Assembly (NCBI GenBank): GCA_021799935.1 | Contig: JAJYZM010000043.1 | Span: 1-7,557, forward strand | Origin: a bacterium | GTDB taxonomy: Bacteria; SZUA-79; Acidulodesulfobacterales; Acidulodesulfobacteraceae | Direction: 5' to 3' | DNA: 7,557 nucleotides | In this document: positions 1 to 6,977 of the stretch, piece by piece | Layout of the letters: each line of letters starts with the position of its first letter | How positions within the stretch are numbered: position 1 is the stretch's first letter | Translations under genes and position numbers: made by a program | The notes under the pieces: model-generated | What the model saw: the letters and a program-made list of their open reading frames with translations, nothing else | What the model was told of the DNA's origin: nothing | The model's database searches: none

Positions 1-40
1 TAAGGTGCTTGCGTAAAAACCGTAAAAATATAAAAAATAT

Positions 41-46
41 AGGAGG
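41..46 (+). promoter_or_regulatory. Shine-Dalgarno site that fixes the mvhD-like start
   Basis: A perfect AGGAGG lies 10 bases upstream of the ATG at 57. The reading frame stays open back to a TTG at position 9, but that upstream part reads as Lys/Asn/Ile-rich non-conserved sequence and actually contains this ribosome binding site. The ATG at 57 is therefore the supported start. No convincing promoter is visible in the 40 bases before it. The TAA at 1-3 could end an upstream gene, but that cannot be tested here. Confidence 0.8.
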
Positions 47-56
47 ATGTATAATA

Positions 57-542
57 ATGCAAAATTCAGCGTCCATTACTGAAAATGTGCCGTATGGCGG
101 TCAAAATATCGAAGAAGCAAAAAAAACGGAAGTTTTTGAACCCAGAATAATCGGTTTTTTATGCAACTGGTGTTCGTATGCCGGAGCGGATAAAGCCGGA
201 GCGGCTCAAAAGGTGTATTTCCCTAACGTCAGCGTAATTAAAGTTATGTGCAGCGGAAGAATAGACCCTCAGTTTATTCTGGATGCTTTCCAAAAGGGGG
301 CGGACGGGGTTATGATTCTTGCCTGCCATCCGGGCGACTGCCACTATAAAGAAGGCAACTACAGGGCGGTTCAGAGGCACAGGCTTTTATTGCGCTTGCT
401 CAAACAGTTCGGAATAGAAGAAGAAAGATGCCGTTTCGATTACGTATCGGCGGGCGAGGGCGACCGCTTTGTTTCCGTAATAAACGAAACCGTTAAAGCG
501 GTTAAAAAATTAGGCCCGTTAAAAAATTATAATAATCTTTAA
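57..542 (+). CDS. mvhD: MvhD/FlpD-family iron-sulfur electron-transfer subunit
   Basis: 161 aa from the ATG at 57. The family (delta subunit of F420-non-reducing hydrogenase, FlpD domain) carries a [2Fe-2S] cluster and passes electrons from a hydrogenase or dehydrogenase to the heterodisulfide reductase HdrA, in flavin-based electron bifurcation or related cytoplasmic complexes. Seen here: CNWCSYAGAD with Cys36 and Cys39, then MCSGR with Cys65, then ACHPGDCHY with Cys90 and Cys95, and the C-terminal family motif YVSAGEGDRF at 129-138. Cys125 is an extra cysteine. The first 28 residues are a variable tail. Length is typical of a stand-alone MvhD rather than a fusion. The partner (hdrA, hydrogenase or formate dehydrogenase subunits) would be expected upstream, outside the window. 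The diguanylate cyclase follows after 16 bases, so the two may be cotranscribed. The family call is firm; the symbol is by homology, and the physiological partner is unknown. Confidence 0.9.
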   Translation: MQNSASITENVPYGGQNIEEAKKTEVFEPRIIGFLCNWCSYAGADKAGAAQKVYFPNVSVIKVMCSGRIDPQFILDAFQKGADGVMILACHPGDCHYKEGNYRAVQRHRLLLRLLKQFGIEEERCRFDYVSAGEGDRFVSVINETVKAVKKLGPLKNYNNL

Positions 543-558
543 ATCAAAAGGCGTATTT

Positions 559-2499
559 ATGATTTATTCTTTAGATTATATGCAGAATATTTTAAATCCT
601 TCAGGGCATTTCGGATACTTTATTTACGGCGAGGGAGGCGTAATAATTTATGCAAACCCATATTTTGCGGAAATTTTGGGGTATAATGCCCAAGAACTTA
701 TCGGTAAAAGTTTTATTGATTTTTTATTTAATCCCGAAGACGAAATTAAATCTTATATATCGAGGCGGCTTAACGGAGAAGAATTCATAAGGGAAGACGT
801 TCATTATATTTTTAAAACGAAAAAAAAGTCTTTAATGCCCATTTCCGTCTCGTCTTATACGGTTTTATACGAAAATAAACCGGCGGGATTCGTTATCGCA
901 ATAGATAAAACTAAAGAAAAATCCTATGAAAGACTATTTTTATCTACAAGCCAGATAAATCAGATGATAGTCAGAGTTACGGACGAGGAAACGCTGCTTC
1001 GGAAGATATGCGATATTTTCGTAGATACGGTTGGATATGATGCCGCCGTAGTGGGATTTATAGACGATTCAAAGTTATTCAGGCAAAAATACGCTAAAGC
1101 CAAAATCAAAGAGCATGAAAGCAACTTAATGTCCCTAAAGGTCGGAGTGGACCCGGATACGCCTTACGGAAAAGGCTCTGTGGCAAAAGCCTACGCAAGC
1201 GAAAGAATCACCCTTATTTCCGACGTATTAAAAGATTCAGCTTTTAGCGTATGGCATGACGATTTTGGAAAATTTAACGTAAACTCGGTCTGTTCGATAC
1301 CTATTTTAAAAAACGATAAAGTAGAATATATATTTCTGCTTATGGATTCCATGCAGAACGCTTTCACTGAAAATAAGATAGAAAAGATAATAGAACTGGC
1401 GAATTCATGCTCGGAAGAAATAGCGGGAACAATAAAAACGGCCATAAATTCCGGCGAAATTTCGCCCTCCGATATATGGGACAGGAATTATATTCCGGTT
1501 CCGGACACGAATCCTCAAAAATATAGAACCCGCTTCGCCTCATTCGTAAAAAACCGGATACAGCCTATTGAAGATAAATATCTAAGGATGAATCCGAATT
1601 TCAGGTTTTTCGTTTTAACCGACGACAACGGCTACGTCGCCGCGCACAACGGCATTAACGACCAGCCTTTAACCGGAGATTACAAAAAAGACCTTTACGG
1701 CAGCCGTTCTATGAGGATTTTCGACGACCCTGTCGGTTTGGCCGTTGCCAGAAATACGGACAGCTTTATCGTGCAGACTTATCCGAGGGACACGGGCGAG
1801 GTTATGAGCGATATCGGAGTTCCTATATTCATAGACGGAAAACACTGGGGAGGCATCAGGGTCGGCGCCGGCGAAGACCGCATGAATCTTCTCGAAGAAA
1901 TCCAGCTCGACGTTTCATATGCTTTGGAAAAAATAGAGGCCCAGCGGAATATGCTTATTCTTCAGGAAAAACTGAGGATTGCGGCCTTTTACGATGCGCT
2001 TACCGGACTGCCCAACCGCCGCGCTCTTACGGAGGAACTGGAAAAAGCCATGGCAAGGGCTATGCGGCAGAACTGGCGGACCGCGGTAGGAATGATAGAC
2101 TTAGACGGATTTAAACCCGTAAACGATACATATGGACATGAAGCCGGCGATACCGTCCTTCAGGTTATAGGAAGGCGGCTGAAAGATTCGCTTCGCAAAA
2201 GCGATTTCGTAGCAAGAATCGGAGGCGACGAATTTGTTATTTTAATTGAAGATTGTAAAGATATTAACGCACTAATCCCTATATTTAATAAAATTGAAGA
2301 AACCATCAGTGTTCCGGTCATTATTTCCGAAAATATAACCGTAAAAGTCGGCTTAAGCATGGGGGTTTATATTTGCCGCATAGATAACGACGTTACCGCC
2401 GATACGCTTTTGCGCTATGCTGATAACGCCCTGTATCAAAGTAAGGAGCATAAGGCGGACAGAGAATATTACTGGACGGTAACGGATAAATGCGGTTAA
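559..2499 (+). CDS. Soluble PAS-GAF-sensor-GGDEF diguanylate cyclase
   Basis: 646 aa, predicted to make cyclic di-GMP from two GTP. Domains in order: PAS (about 12-118; YANPYFAEILGYNAQELIGK is a classic PAS core), GAF (about 130-292), a third sensor module (about 303-440), and GGDEF (about 475-640). The catalytic domain looks active: DALTGLPNR at 479-487, the IDLDGFKPVND metal/substrate motif, and an intact GGDEF at 555-559. An RKSD at 546-549, five residues before GGDEF, matches the RxxD inhibitory site, so product inhibition by c-di-GMP is expected. No EAL domain and no obvious membrane segment. The third module (NPQKYRTRF at 318-326, NGYVAAHN at 357-364, QPLTGDY at 369-375, QTYPRDTGE at 406-414, HWGG at 429-432) matches the sensor I know from the C-terminal end of certain methyl-accepting chemotaxis proteins, so three different ligands or redox cues may be read. 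The start ATG at 559 has a modest AAAAGG seven bases upstream. It follows the mvhD-like gene by 16 bases. Confidence 0.9.
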   Translation: MIYSLDYMQNILNPSGHFGYFIYGEGGVIIYANPYFAEILGYNAQELIGKSFIDFLFNPEDEIKSYISRRLNGEEFIREDVHYIFKTKKKSLMPISVSSYTVLYENKPAGFVIAIDKTKEKSYERLFLSTSQINQMIVRVTDEETLLRKICDIFVDTVGYDAAVVGFIDDSKLFRQKYAKAKIKEHESNLMSLKVGVDPDTPYGKGSVAKAYASERITLISDVLKDSAFSVWHDDFGKFNVNSVCSIPILKNDKVEYIFLLMDSMQNAFTENKIEKIIELANSCSEEIAGTIKTAINSGEISPSDIWDRNYIPVPDTNPQKYRTRFASFVKNRIQPIEDKYLRMNPNFRFFVLTDDNGYVAAHNGINDQPLTGDYKKDLYGSRSMRIFDDPVGLAVARNTDSFIVQTYPRDTGEVMSDIGVPIFIDGKHWGGIRVGAGEDRMNLLEEIQLDVSYALEKIEAQRNMLILQEKLRIAAFYDALTGLPNRRALTEELEKAMARAMRQNWRTAVGMIDLDGFKPVNDTYGHEAGDTVLQVIGRRLKDSLRKSDFVARIGGDEFVILIEDCKDINALIPIFNKIEETISVPVIISENITVKVGLSMGVYICRIDNDVTADTLLRYADNALYQSKEHKADREYYWTVTDKCG

Positions 2500-2528
2500 T
2501 CTATAAAATATCAAATTTTTTAGATTAA
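2496..2528. repeat. AT-rich inverted repeat over the cyclase stop codon
   Basis: TTAATCTA (2496-2503) is the exact reverse complement of TAGATTAA (2521-2528). After one T/T mismatch the stem continues with AAAAT (2505-2509) against ATTTT (2515-2519), leaving a five-base loop. The stem includes the TAA stop at 2497-2499. It has almost no GC pairs and no clean following U-run, so it is not a textbook Rho-independent terminator. It could be a weak terminator, an mRNA end-protecting hairpin, or chance in AT-rich DNA. Confidence 0.4.
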
Positions 2529-2532
2529 TTAT

Positions 2533-2561
2533 TTGAATTAGACAATATAATCGTTTATAAT
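2533..2561 (+). promoter_or_regulatory. Sigma-70-type promoter for tusA and the signalling operon
   Basis: TTGAAT (2533-2538) and TATAAT (2556-2561) are separated by 17 bases: four of six matches at -35, a perfect -10 and ideal spacing. Transcription would start near 2567-2569, about 40 bases before the tusA ATG. A second TATAAT at 2546-2551 has no properly spaced -35. The region is very AT-rich, so some chance matching is expected, but the spacing and position support the call. Confidence 0.6.
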
Positions 2562-2577
2562 AAATTATAAATTTATA
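2561..2577. promoter_or_regulatory. Palindrome at the predicted tusA transcription start
   Basis: TATAAATTTATA (2566-2577) is a perfect 12-base palindrome, and TAAATT-ATA-AATTTA (2561-2575) overlaps it. The position, next to the -10 and over the predicted +1, is where a repressor operator would sit. AT-only palindromes arise easily by chance in such DNA, so this is a weak call with no regulator identified. Confidence 0.2.
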
Positions 2578-2610
2578 GATGAATTAATTGTAGAAAACGG
2601 AGGACTAAAA

Positions 2611-2832
2611 ATGCCTACTCAGACAATCGACGCAAGAGGGCTTAAATGCCCCCAGCCTATTTTAAAAATCACGGCTACCGCAATAAAAATGAAAGCCGGA
2701 GATACGATAGAAATTCTTGCCGACTGTTCTACTTTTGAAAACGATTTGAGAGACTGGTGCCAGAGATCCAAAAAAATGCTTATGTGGGTCAAGGAAGAAG
2801 CAGGGGCAAAAAAGGCCCAGATACAGTTTTAA
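2611..2832 (+). CDS. tusA: TusA-family sulfur carrier protein
   Basis: 73 aa, a typical length for the single-domain family. TusA-like proteins carry a persulfide on a conserved cysteine and hand sulfur between partners, in tRNA thiolation or, in sulfur oxidisers and reducers, to Hdr/DsrE-type systems. Seen here: the signature DARGLKCPQP with the sulfur-accepting Cys13 in CPxP, then GDTIEILADCSTFENDLRDWC, which follows the usual family fold. Cys39 and Cys50 are additional cysteines. Start is fixed by GGAGG at 2599-2603, seven bases before the ATG. It is the first gene after the promoter at 2533-2561 and lies 16 bases before the AAA+ regulator, so cotranscription is likely. Nearby MvhD-like and regulatory genes suggest a role in sulfur or redox metabolism rather than housekeeping tRNA modification, but this is inference. 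The symbol marks the family, not a proven orthologue of E. coli TusA. Confidence 0.9.
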   Translation: MPTQTIDARGLKCPQPILKITATAIKMKAGDTIEILADCSTFENDLRDWCQRSKKMLMWVKEEAGAKKAQIQF

Positions 2833-2848
2833 CAATCCGATTAAGCGA

Positions 2849-4636
2849 ATGAAAGAATTTAACCTGAAAAAATTTTTTTCAAAAAAAGAAAATTCTGCTT
2901 TATTGGAAAATATCATAAATATTTCCAAGGAGCCTGTTTCTGTTCTGGACAAAACAGGCAATCTTATTGCAGGAGATGCCCCAGTTGTAAAATCTATTTC
3001 TTTTCCCATAAAAATAGACGGGGAAGAAATAGGCAGAGTTTCTGGAAGGCGAGGAGCTGAAGCCGCGGCGGGGATTCTATCGCGTTATATAGGGTCATGG
3101 TCGGTACAGAGGTCGCTTGCCGAAGAAATACTCCAGAAATACAAAGAATACGATTTGCTGTATAATATTAACGACCTGATGTCTTTGTGCCCTAAACCCT
3201 CGGAAATAGGCGATTTTATTATAGCCGAACTTTTAAAACTCATTAAATTCGAGTATGCTTCGATAATAATTTTTAACGAGGCGGATAATGCATCGAATAT
3301 TCTGTCTTCATACGGAAAAAATTACAACGGCGCAGGATATAAAAAGCATATAGAAAAAATCAACTCCAAGATTTTTAAAAGCGGCAAAGGCGAAATTATC
3401 AACGAAAATATCGAGAAAGACGCCTATTCTTTTATATCCGTTCCCTTAAAAACAAAAGGTAGAAATATCGGGCTTATAAACGTATGCTCTTTTAAAGATG
3501 CCGTATATTACGTCTCTTCGGATTTTAAAATTTTATCTACCGTAGCTTCCTATGCAGCAAATTCTATCGAAATTACGAGGCTTTATAATATAGAAAAAGA
3601 GCGCGCCGATAAACTTCAGGAAAAAAATAAAGAGCTTGCCGACGTAAAAGAGATTATAGCCAATGAAAATATAAACCTGAAGCAAAATTTAAGGCAGAAA
3701 TTTTCCCCCAAAAAAATACTCGGCATTAGCGGTCAGGTTAAAAATTTATTGGATAAAATAGATAAGATAGCCGATATTTCTTCCAACGTTCTTATAACGG
3801 GAGAAAGCGGTACGGGCAAAGAGCTTGCGGCTAAAGCTATTCATTACTCCAGCGCAAGGGCGGAAAAGCCTTTTATCGCGGTTAACTGTTCCGCCATACC
3901 CGAATCCATCTTCGAAAGCGAACTGTTCGGCATAGAAAAAGGTATAGCTACCGGCGTCGATAAGCGCAGGGGGAGAGTGCTAGATGCGGCTAAAGGCACG
4001 CTTTTTTTGGATGAAATCGGAGATATGCCGCTTTCGGGGCAGGCTAAGGTATTGAGGATGATTCAGGACAGGGAGGTGGTTCCGGTAGGCGGTTCCAAGG
4101 CGGTGCCGTTCGACGTAAGAATAATAGCCGCAACCAATAAAGACTTAAAAAAGGAAATAGCGGAAGGAAATTTCAGGAAAGATTTATTTTACAGGCTGAA
4201 CGTAATAAATTTGAATATGCCGCCCCTGCGCGACAGAAAAGAAGACATAGCCGTTCTTGCAAACTATTTTTTAAAAAATAACGCCGTAAAATTAGAAAGA
4301 ACCAATATGAAATTTACCGCGGATGCGTTAGAGGGGCTGACGAATTACGACTGGCCCGGAAATATCAGGGAGCTCGAGAACGAAATAGAAAGAGCAGTTG
4401 CGTTAAATATCTCCGGCAGGATCGATTCCGGAGATTTGTCGGACAATATAAGAAAATACAGCCCGTTAAGCGATAAAGCGGCGGAAGACGAACAAACCGC
4501 GAGCATCGAAGAAAACGAAACTATTTTAATAAGGAAAGCCCTCGAAAAATGCCGCTGGAATAAATCAGCCGCCTCGAAAATGCTGGGAATAACGAGGGAG
4601 GGTCTGAGAAAAAAGATGATAAGGCTAGGAATATGA
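2849..4636 (+). CDS. GAF-AAA+-Fis-HTH transcriptional regulator with altered GAFTGA loop
   Basis: 595 aa. The N-terminal part (about 18-90) is a small sensor-like region ending in the helical stretch LAEEILQKYKEYDLLY, an arrangement I recall from other GAF-containing signalling proteins. A GAF domain (about 108-245), a coiled coil (about 246-288), a sigma-54-activator AAA+ domain (about 290-520) and a Fis-type helix-turn-helix (about 572-592) follow. ATPase motifs are intact: Walker A GESGTGKE at 318-325, Walker B TLFLDE at 384-389, sensor I AATNKD, the arginine-finger segment FRKDLFYRLNV and sensor II WPGNIRELEN. The loop that normally reads GAFTGA and touches sigma-54 reads GIATGV at 365-370, losing the key Phe. 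It may thus use sigma-54 in a modified way or act without it, as TyrR-like proteins do. There is no receiver domain, so control is probably by ligand on the GAF. The start at 2849 has only a weak ribosome binding site, 16 bases after tusA. Its stop overlaps the next gene. Confidence 0.9.
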   Translation: MKEFNLKKFFSKKENSALLENIINISKEPVSVLDKTGNLIAGDAPVVKSISFPIKIDGEEIGRVSGRRGAEAAAGILSRYIGSWSVQRSLAEEILQKYKEYDLLYNINDLMSLCPKPSEIGDFIIAELLKLIKFEYASIIIFNEADNASNILSSYGKNYNGAGYKKHIEKINSKIFKSGKGEIINENIEKDAYSFISVPLKTKGRNIGLINVCSFKDAVYYVSSDFKILSTVASYAANSIEITRLYNIEKERADKLQEKNKELADVKEIIANENINLKQNLRQKFSPKKILGISGQVKNLLDKIDKIADISSNVLITGESGTGKELAAKAIHYSSARAEKPFIAVNCSAIPESIFESELFGIEKGIATGVDKRRGRVLDAAKGTLFLDEIGDMPLSGQAKVLRMIQDREVVPVGGSKAVPFDVRIIAATNKDLKKEIAEGNFRKDLFYRLNVINLNMPPLRDRKEDIAVLANYFLKNNAVKLERTNMKFTADALEGLTNYDWPGNIRELENEIERAVALNISGRIDSGDLSDNIRKYSPLSDKAAEDEQTASIEENETILIRKALEKCRWNKSAASKMLGITREGLRKKMIRLGI

Positions 4637-6774
4637 ACGCTGAAAATAATATAGAAAAAGAAGCGGCCGGTATTTCCGCATATATAAAAAGTGTGCTGAA
4701 CCACGATTTTAATTCCATGACGAAAATTTTGGCTTTGACGAATTCCGAGCTTGCCGAATCCATTATGTCGCTTGCTTCCGAATACAGAAATTCGTTGATA
4801 AGAACCGAAGATTACGTCCGCAGTCTTGCGGAAGAAAAAAATAAAGCGGCGCAGACGCAAAAAATTTACGGCGCCATGCTCAATAATTCTTCAGTCGGTA
4901 TTACGCTTGTCAGGGAAAGGCATTTTGTTCTGGTCAATAGAAAAATGGCCGAAATGTTCGGATACGATTCGCCCGACGAATTAATAGGAAAATTATCGAG
5001 AATTTGCTACCGTTCCGACCGCGATTTTCAAGAAATAGGCAGGAGCGCATACTCGACGGTAAGAGCCGGGCTTGAATATAAGGTGGAATATATTGCCAAA
5101 AGAAAAGACGGCTCGGAGTTCTGGTGTCTTCTGACCGGAAAATCCGTCAGTCCGGGCGAATTAGATAACGCCGATTCCGTCTGGATATTTCAGGATATAG
5201 ACGAAAGAAAAAGACAGGAAAGCCAGTCGTCGGTTATTGTTTCCAGTTTATCGGACGCTCTTTTTGTAGTGAACTTGCATAAAAAAATATCGTCGTATAA
5301 TTTTGCTTTTTTATCTATGTTCGGCTTTAACGAAAAAGAACTCGTAGAGGATTTGTCCGTTCTTTTCGACGAAAAAATGAATGAATTGATAAATAAAGTA
5401 TTTTTAAACAGAGATATAAACAAAAAAAACATTTATACCGAGGAAATTGAGCTTAGCGGAAGCAGAATATGCAAGGCTACGGCGACGTCGATGTATCTGG
5501 ATATCGAAAACAGCCTGTTGAAAGACGATTATGCCGCCGATGCTTTTGCGGGAGTGGTAGTTACCGTAAGAGACATCACCAAAGAAAAAGAAGTCGATAT
5601 GATGAAGACCGATTTCATATCCACCGTATCCCACGAATTAAGGACGCCGCTTACTTCCATACTCGGCTTTGCGAACATCATAAGCAAGAAATTTAAAGAC
5701 TCCGTATATCCAGCCCTTAACCTGGAAGATAAAAAAATCAAGAAAACCGCAGACCAGATTGAAAGCAACTTAGGCATAATAATATCCGAAGGCCAAAGGC
5801 TTACTTCCCTCATAAACGACGTACTGGACATAGCCAAAATGGAAGCCGGCAAAATAGAATGGAAAGACGAACGCTTTACCGCACGGTATGCCGTAGAGCA
5901 TGCCGTATCGGCAACCTCTTCGCTTTTTCAGGAAAAAAAGCTCGGAATAGTAATAGACATAGAAGAAGGTATTCCGGATATATACGCCGACAAGGACAGA
6001 TTTATCCAAGTTATTATAAATCTTTTATCCAACGCCGTAAAGTTTACTTCCTACGGGGATGTAACCGTCGGCGCGAAATCTTTTCGGGATTCCGTACTTA
6101 TAAGCGTTTCGGATAAAGGTACGGGCATAAGCAAAGAAAATCTTACCAAGATATTCGAAAAGTTCAAGCAGGTAGGCGATACCTTGACCGACAAGCCTAA
6201 AGGCACGGGTCTCGGGCTTCCCATATGCAAACAGATAGTAGAGCATTACGGAGGGAAAATATGGGCTGAAAGCACGGAAGGCAAAGGAAGCACGTTTTAT
6301 TTTACCGCTCCGCTCTATGCCGAAAAAGCAGGTGCAGCGCATATAAAAGATTTTATAGAACAGCTTAAGAACTCCGCTCCTCCCGCATTAGACTACGGCG
6401 GAGCTTCCAAAAACATACTGATAGTGGACGACGACGAAAGCATCAGAAAACTTTTGAAGCAGGAGCTCGAATACGCCGGTTATATTGCCGAAGAAGCCGC
6501 CGAAGGATTAGATGCTTTAAATAAAATAAAACATAAAAAATACGACCTTATTATCTTGGACGTTATGATGCCCGGTTTAAGCGGATTCGACGTAGCAAGG
6601 GTTTTAAAAAACAATCCCGATACCGCGGATATCCCAATCATAATTTTATCCGTAGTCGAAGACAAAGAGACGGGATTTAAAATAGGAGTGGAAAGATATC
6701 TCATTAAAGGGGTGGAATACCCGCAGTTATTGAACGAGGTCGAGGGGCTTTTGAATAAGGGCGGCTCTAAATAG
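4633..6774 (+). CDS. Soluble PAS-PAS hybrid sensor histidine kinase with C-terminal receiver
   Basis: 713 aa. The start ATG overlaps the previous stop (ATGA at 4633-4636), a sign of translational coupling; AAGG lies eight bases upstream. Domains: helical N-terminus (1-76), PAS1 (about 79-193), PAS2 (about 199-318), HisKA with the phosphoacceptor His334 in SHELRTPLTSILGF, HATPase (about 445-560) and a receiver (about 594-710). Kinase boxes are complete: N box INLLSNAVKF with Asn463 and Asn467, G1 DKGTGIS at 494-500, F box IFEKF at 507-511 and G2 GTGLGL at 524-529. Receiver: DDD at 599-601, phosphoacceptor Asp643 in LDVMMPG, Ser673 in the Thr/Ser switch position, and Lys692 in YLIKG, where Gly replaces the usual Pro. 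The stretch between the H box and DVLDIAKMEAGKIEW is longer than in a minimal HisKA. No obvious membrane segment and no HPt domain. Substrate sensed is unknown. The coupled AAA+ regulator lacks a receiver, so the phosphate may go to the internal receiver or to the CheY-like protein downstream. Confidence 0.93.
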   Translation: MNAENNIEKEAAGISAYIKSVLNHDFNSMTKILALTNSELAESIMSLASEYRNSLIRTEDYVRSLAEEKNKAAQTQKIYGAMLNNSSVGITLVRERHFVLVNRKMAEMFGYDSPDELIGKLSRICYRSDRDFQEIGRSAYSTVRAGLEYKVEYIAKRKDGSEFWCLLTGKSVSPGELDNADSVWIFQDIDERKRQESQSSVIVSSLSDALFVVNLHKKISSYNFAFLSMFGFNEKELVEDLSVLFDEKMNELINKVFLNRDINKKNIYTEEIELSGSRICKATATSMYLDIENSLLKDDYAADAFAGVVVTVRDITKEKEVDMMKTDFISTVSHELRTPLTSILGFANIISKKFKDSVYPALNLEDKKIKKTADQIESNLGIIISEGQRLTSLINDVLDIAKMEAGKIEWKDERFTARYAVEHAVSATSSLFQEKKLGIVIDIEEGIPDIYADKDRFIQVIINLLSNAVKFTSYGDVTVGAKSFRDSVLISVSDKGTGISKENLTKIFEKFKQVGDTLTDKPKGTGLGLPICKQIVEHYGGKIWAESTEGKGSTFYFTAPLYAEKAGAAHIKDFIEQLKNSAPPALDYGGASKNILIVDDDESIRKLLKQELEYAGYIAEEAAEGLDALNKIKHKKYDLIILDVMMPGLSGFDVARVLKNNPDTADIPIIILSVVEDKETGFKIGVERYLIKGVEYPQLLNEVEGLLNKGGSK

Positions 6775-6788
6775 TTTTCCGCGTTTAA

Positions 6789-6793
6789 TTTAG
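6789..6793. repeat. Candidate target-site duplication, left copy (TTTAG)
   Basis: TTTAG directly borders the left terminal repeat and recurs at 7117-7121 directly after the right one. It can be read as six bases (TTTAGC) if the element boundary is moved by one. Five bases can match by chance, but the exact position at both ends supports an insertion event. Confidence 0.5.
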
Positions 6794-6813
6794 CCCAAAA
6801 TTGCCGATAGAAA
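6794..6813. repeat. Left terminal inverted repeat
   Basis: Begins CCCAAAATTGCC and ends GATAGAAA; it is the exact reverse complement of 7096-7115 over all 20 bases. It lies 19 bases after the kinase stop codon. Confidence 0.85.
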
Positions 6814-6844
6814 TCTCTAAAATGGCTTTAAAGTTATATGAATA

Positions 6845-6967
6845 CTGGATTCCTGCTTTCGCAATATTGACGTCCGTGTCTATCAAAGCATGTCTTTGAT
6901 ACGGACGCCAATTGACACCTGTTAGGTGAAAACCTAAAAACCTGCAAAGTCATTCCTGCGAAAGCAG
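6845..6967. repeat. Internal hairpin arm A with a dispersed-repeat-like motif
   Basis: CTGCTTTCGCA (6853-6863) pairs perfectly with TGCGAAAGCAG (6957-6967). Between them are a hairpin CGTCCGT(6871-6877)/ACGGACG(6901-6907) continuing as ATCAAAG(6882-6888)/CTTTGAT(6894-6900) with a four-base bulge and a five-base loop, and a small hairpin CACCT-gtt-AGGTG (6916-6928). The two outer arms also start with CTGGATTC (6845) and GTCATTC (6949), words that I recall forming the edges of a palindromic repeat common in many bacterial intergenic regions. Confidence 0.7.
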
Positions 6968-6977
6968 ATATAAACAT

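Noticed and set aside
9..56. Longer N-terminus of the MvhD-like protein from a TTG at position 9
   Set aside because: The extension contains the AGGAGG ribosome binding site itself and encodes a Lys/Asn/Ile-rich stretch with no family match; ATG at 57 is better placed.
2500..2610. Sigma-54 (-24/-12) promoter before tusA
   Set aside because: No GG-N10-GC pair resembling TGGCAC-N5-TTGCA is present in this AT-rich gap or in 6775-7180.
4345..4860. 171-codon reading frame on the minus strand across the regulator/kinase junction
   Set aside because: It lies opposite strongly supported coding sequence (AAA+/HTH end and kinase start), shows no recognisable domain and has the Phe/Ser/Ile-rich composition of an antisense shadow.
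6838..6870. Short ATG-initiated frame inside the inverted-repeat element
   Set aside because: Only ten codons, no ribosome binding site, and it runs through a hairpin arm; not a gene.
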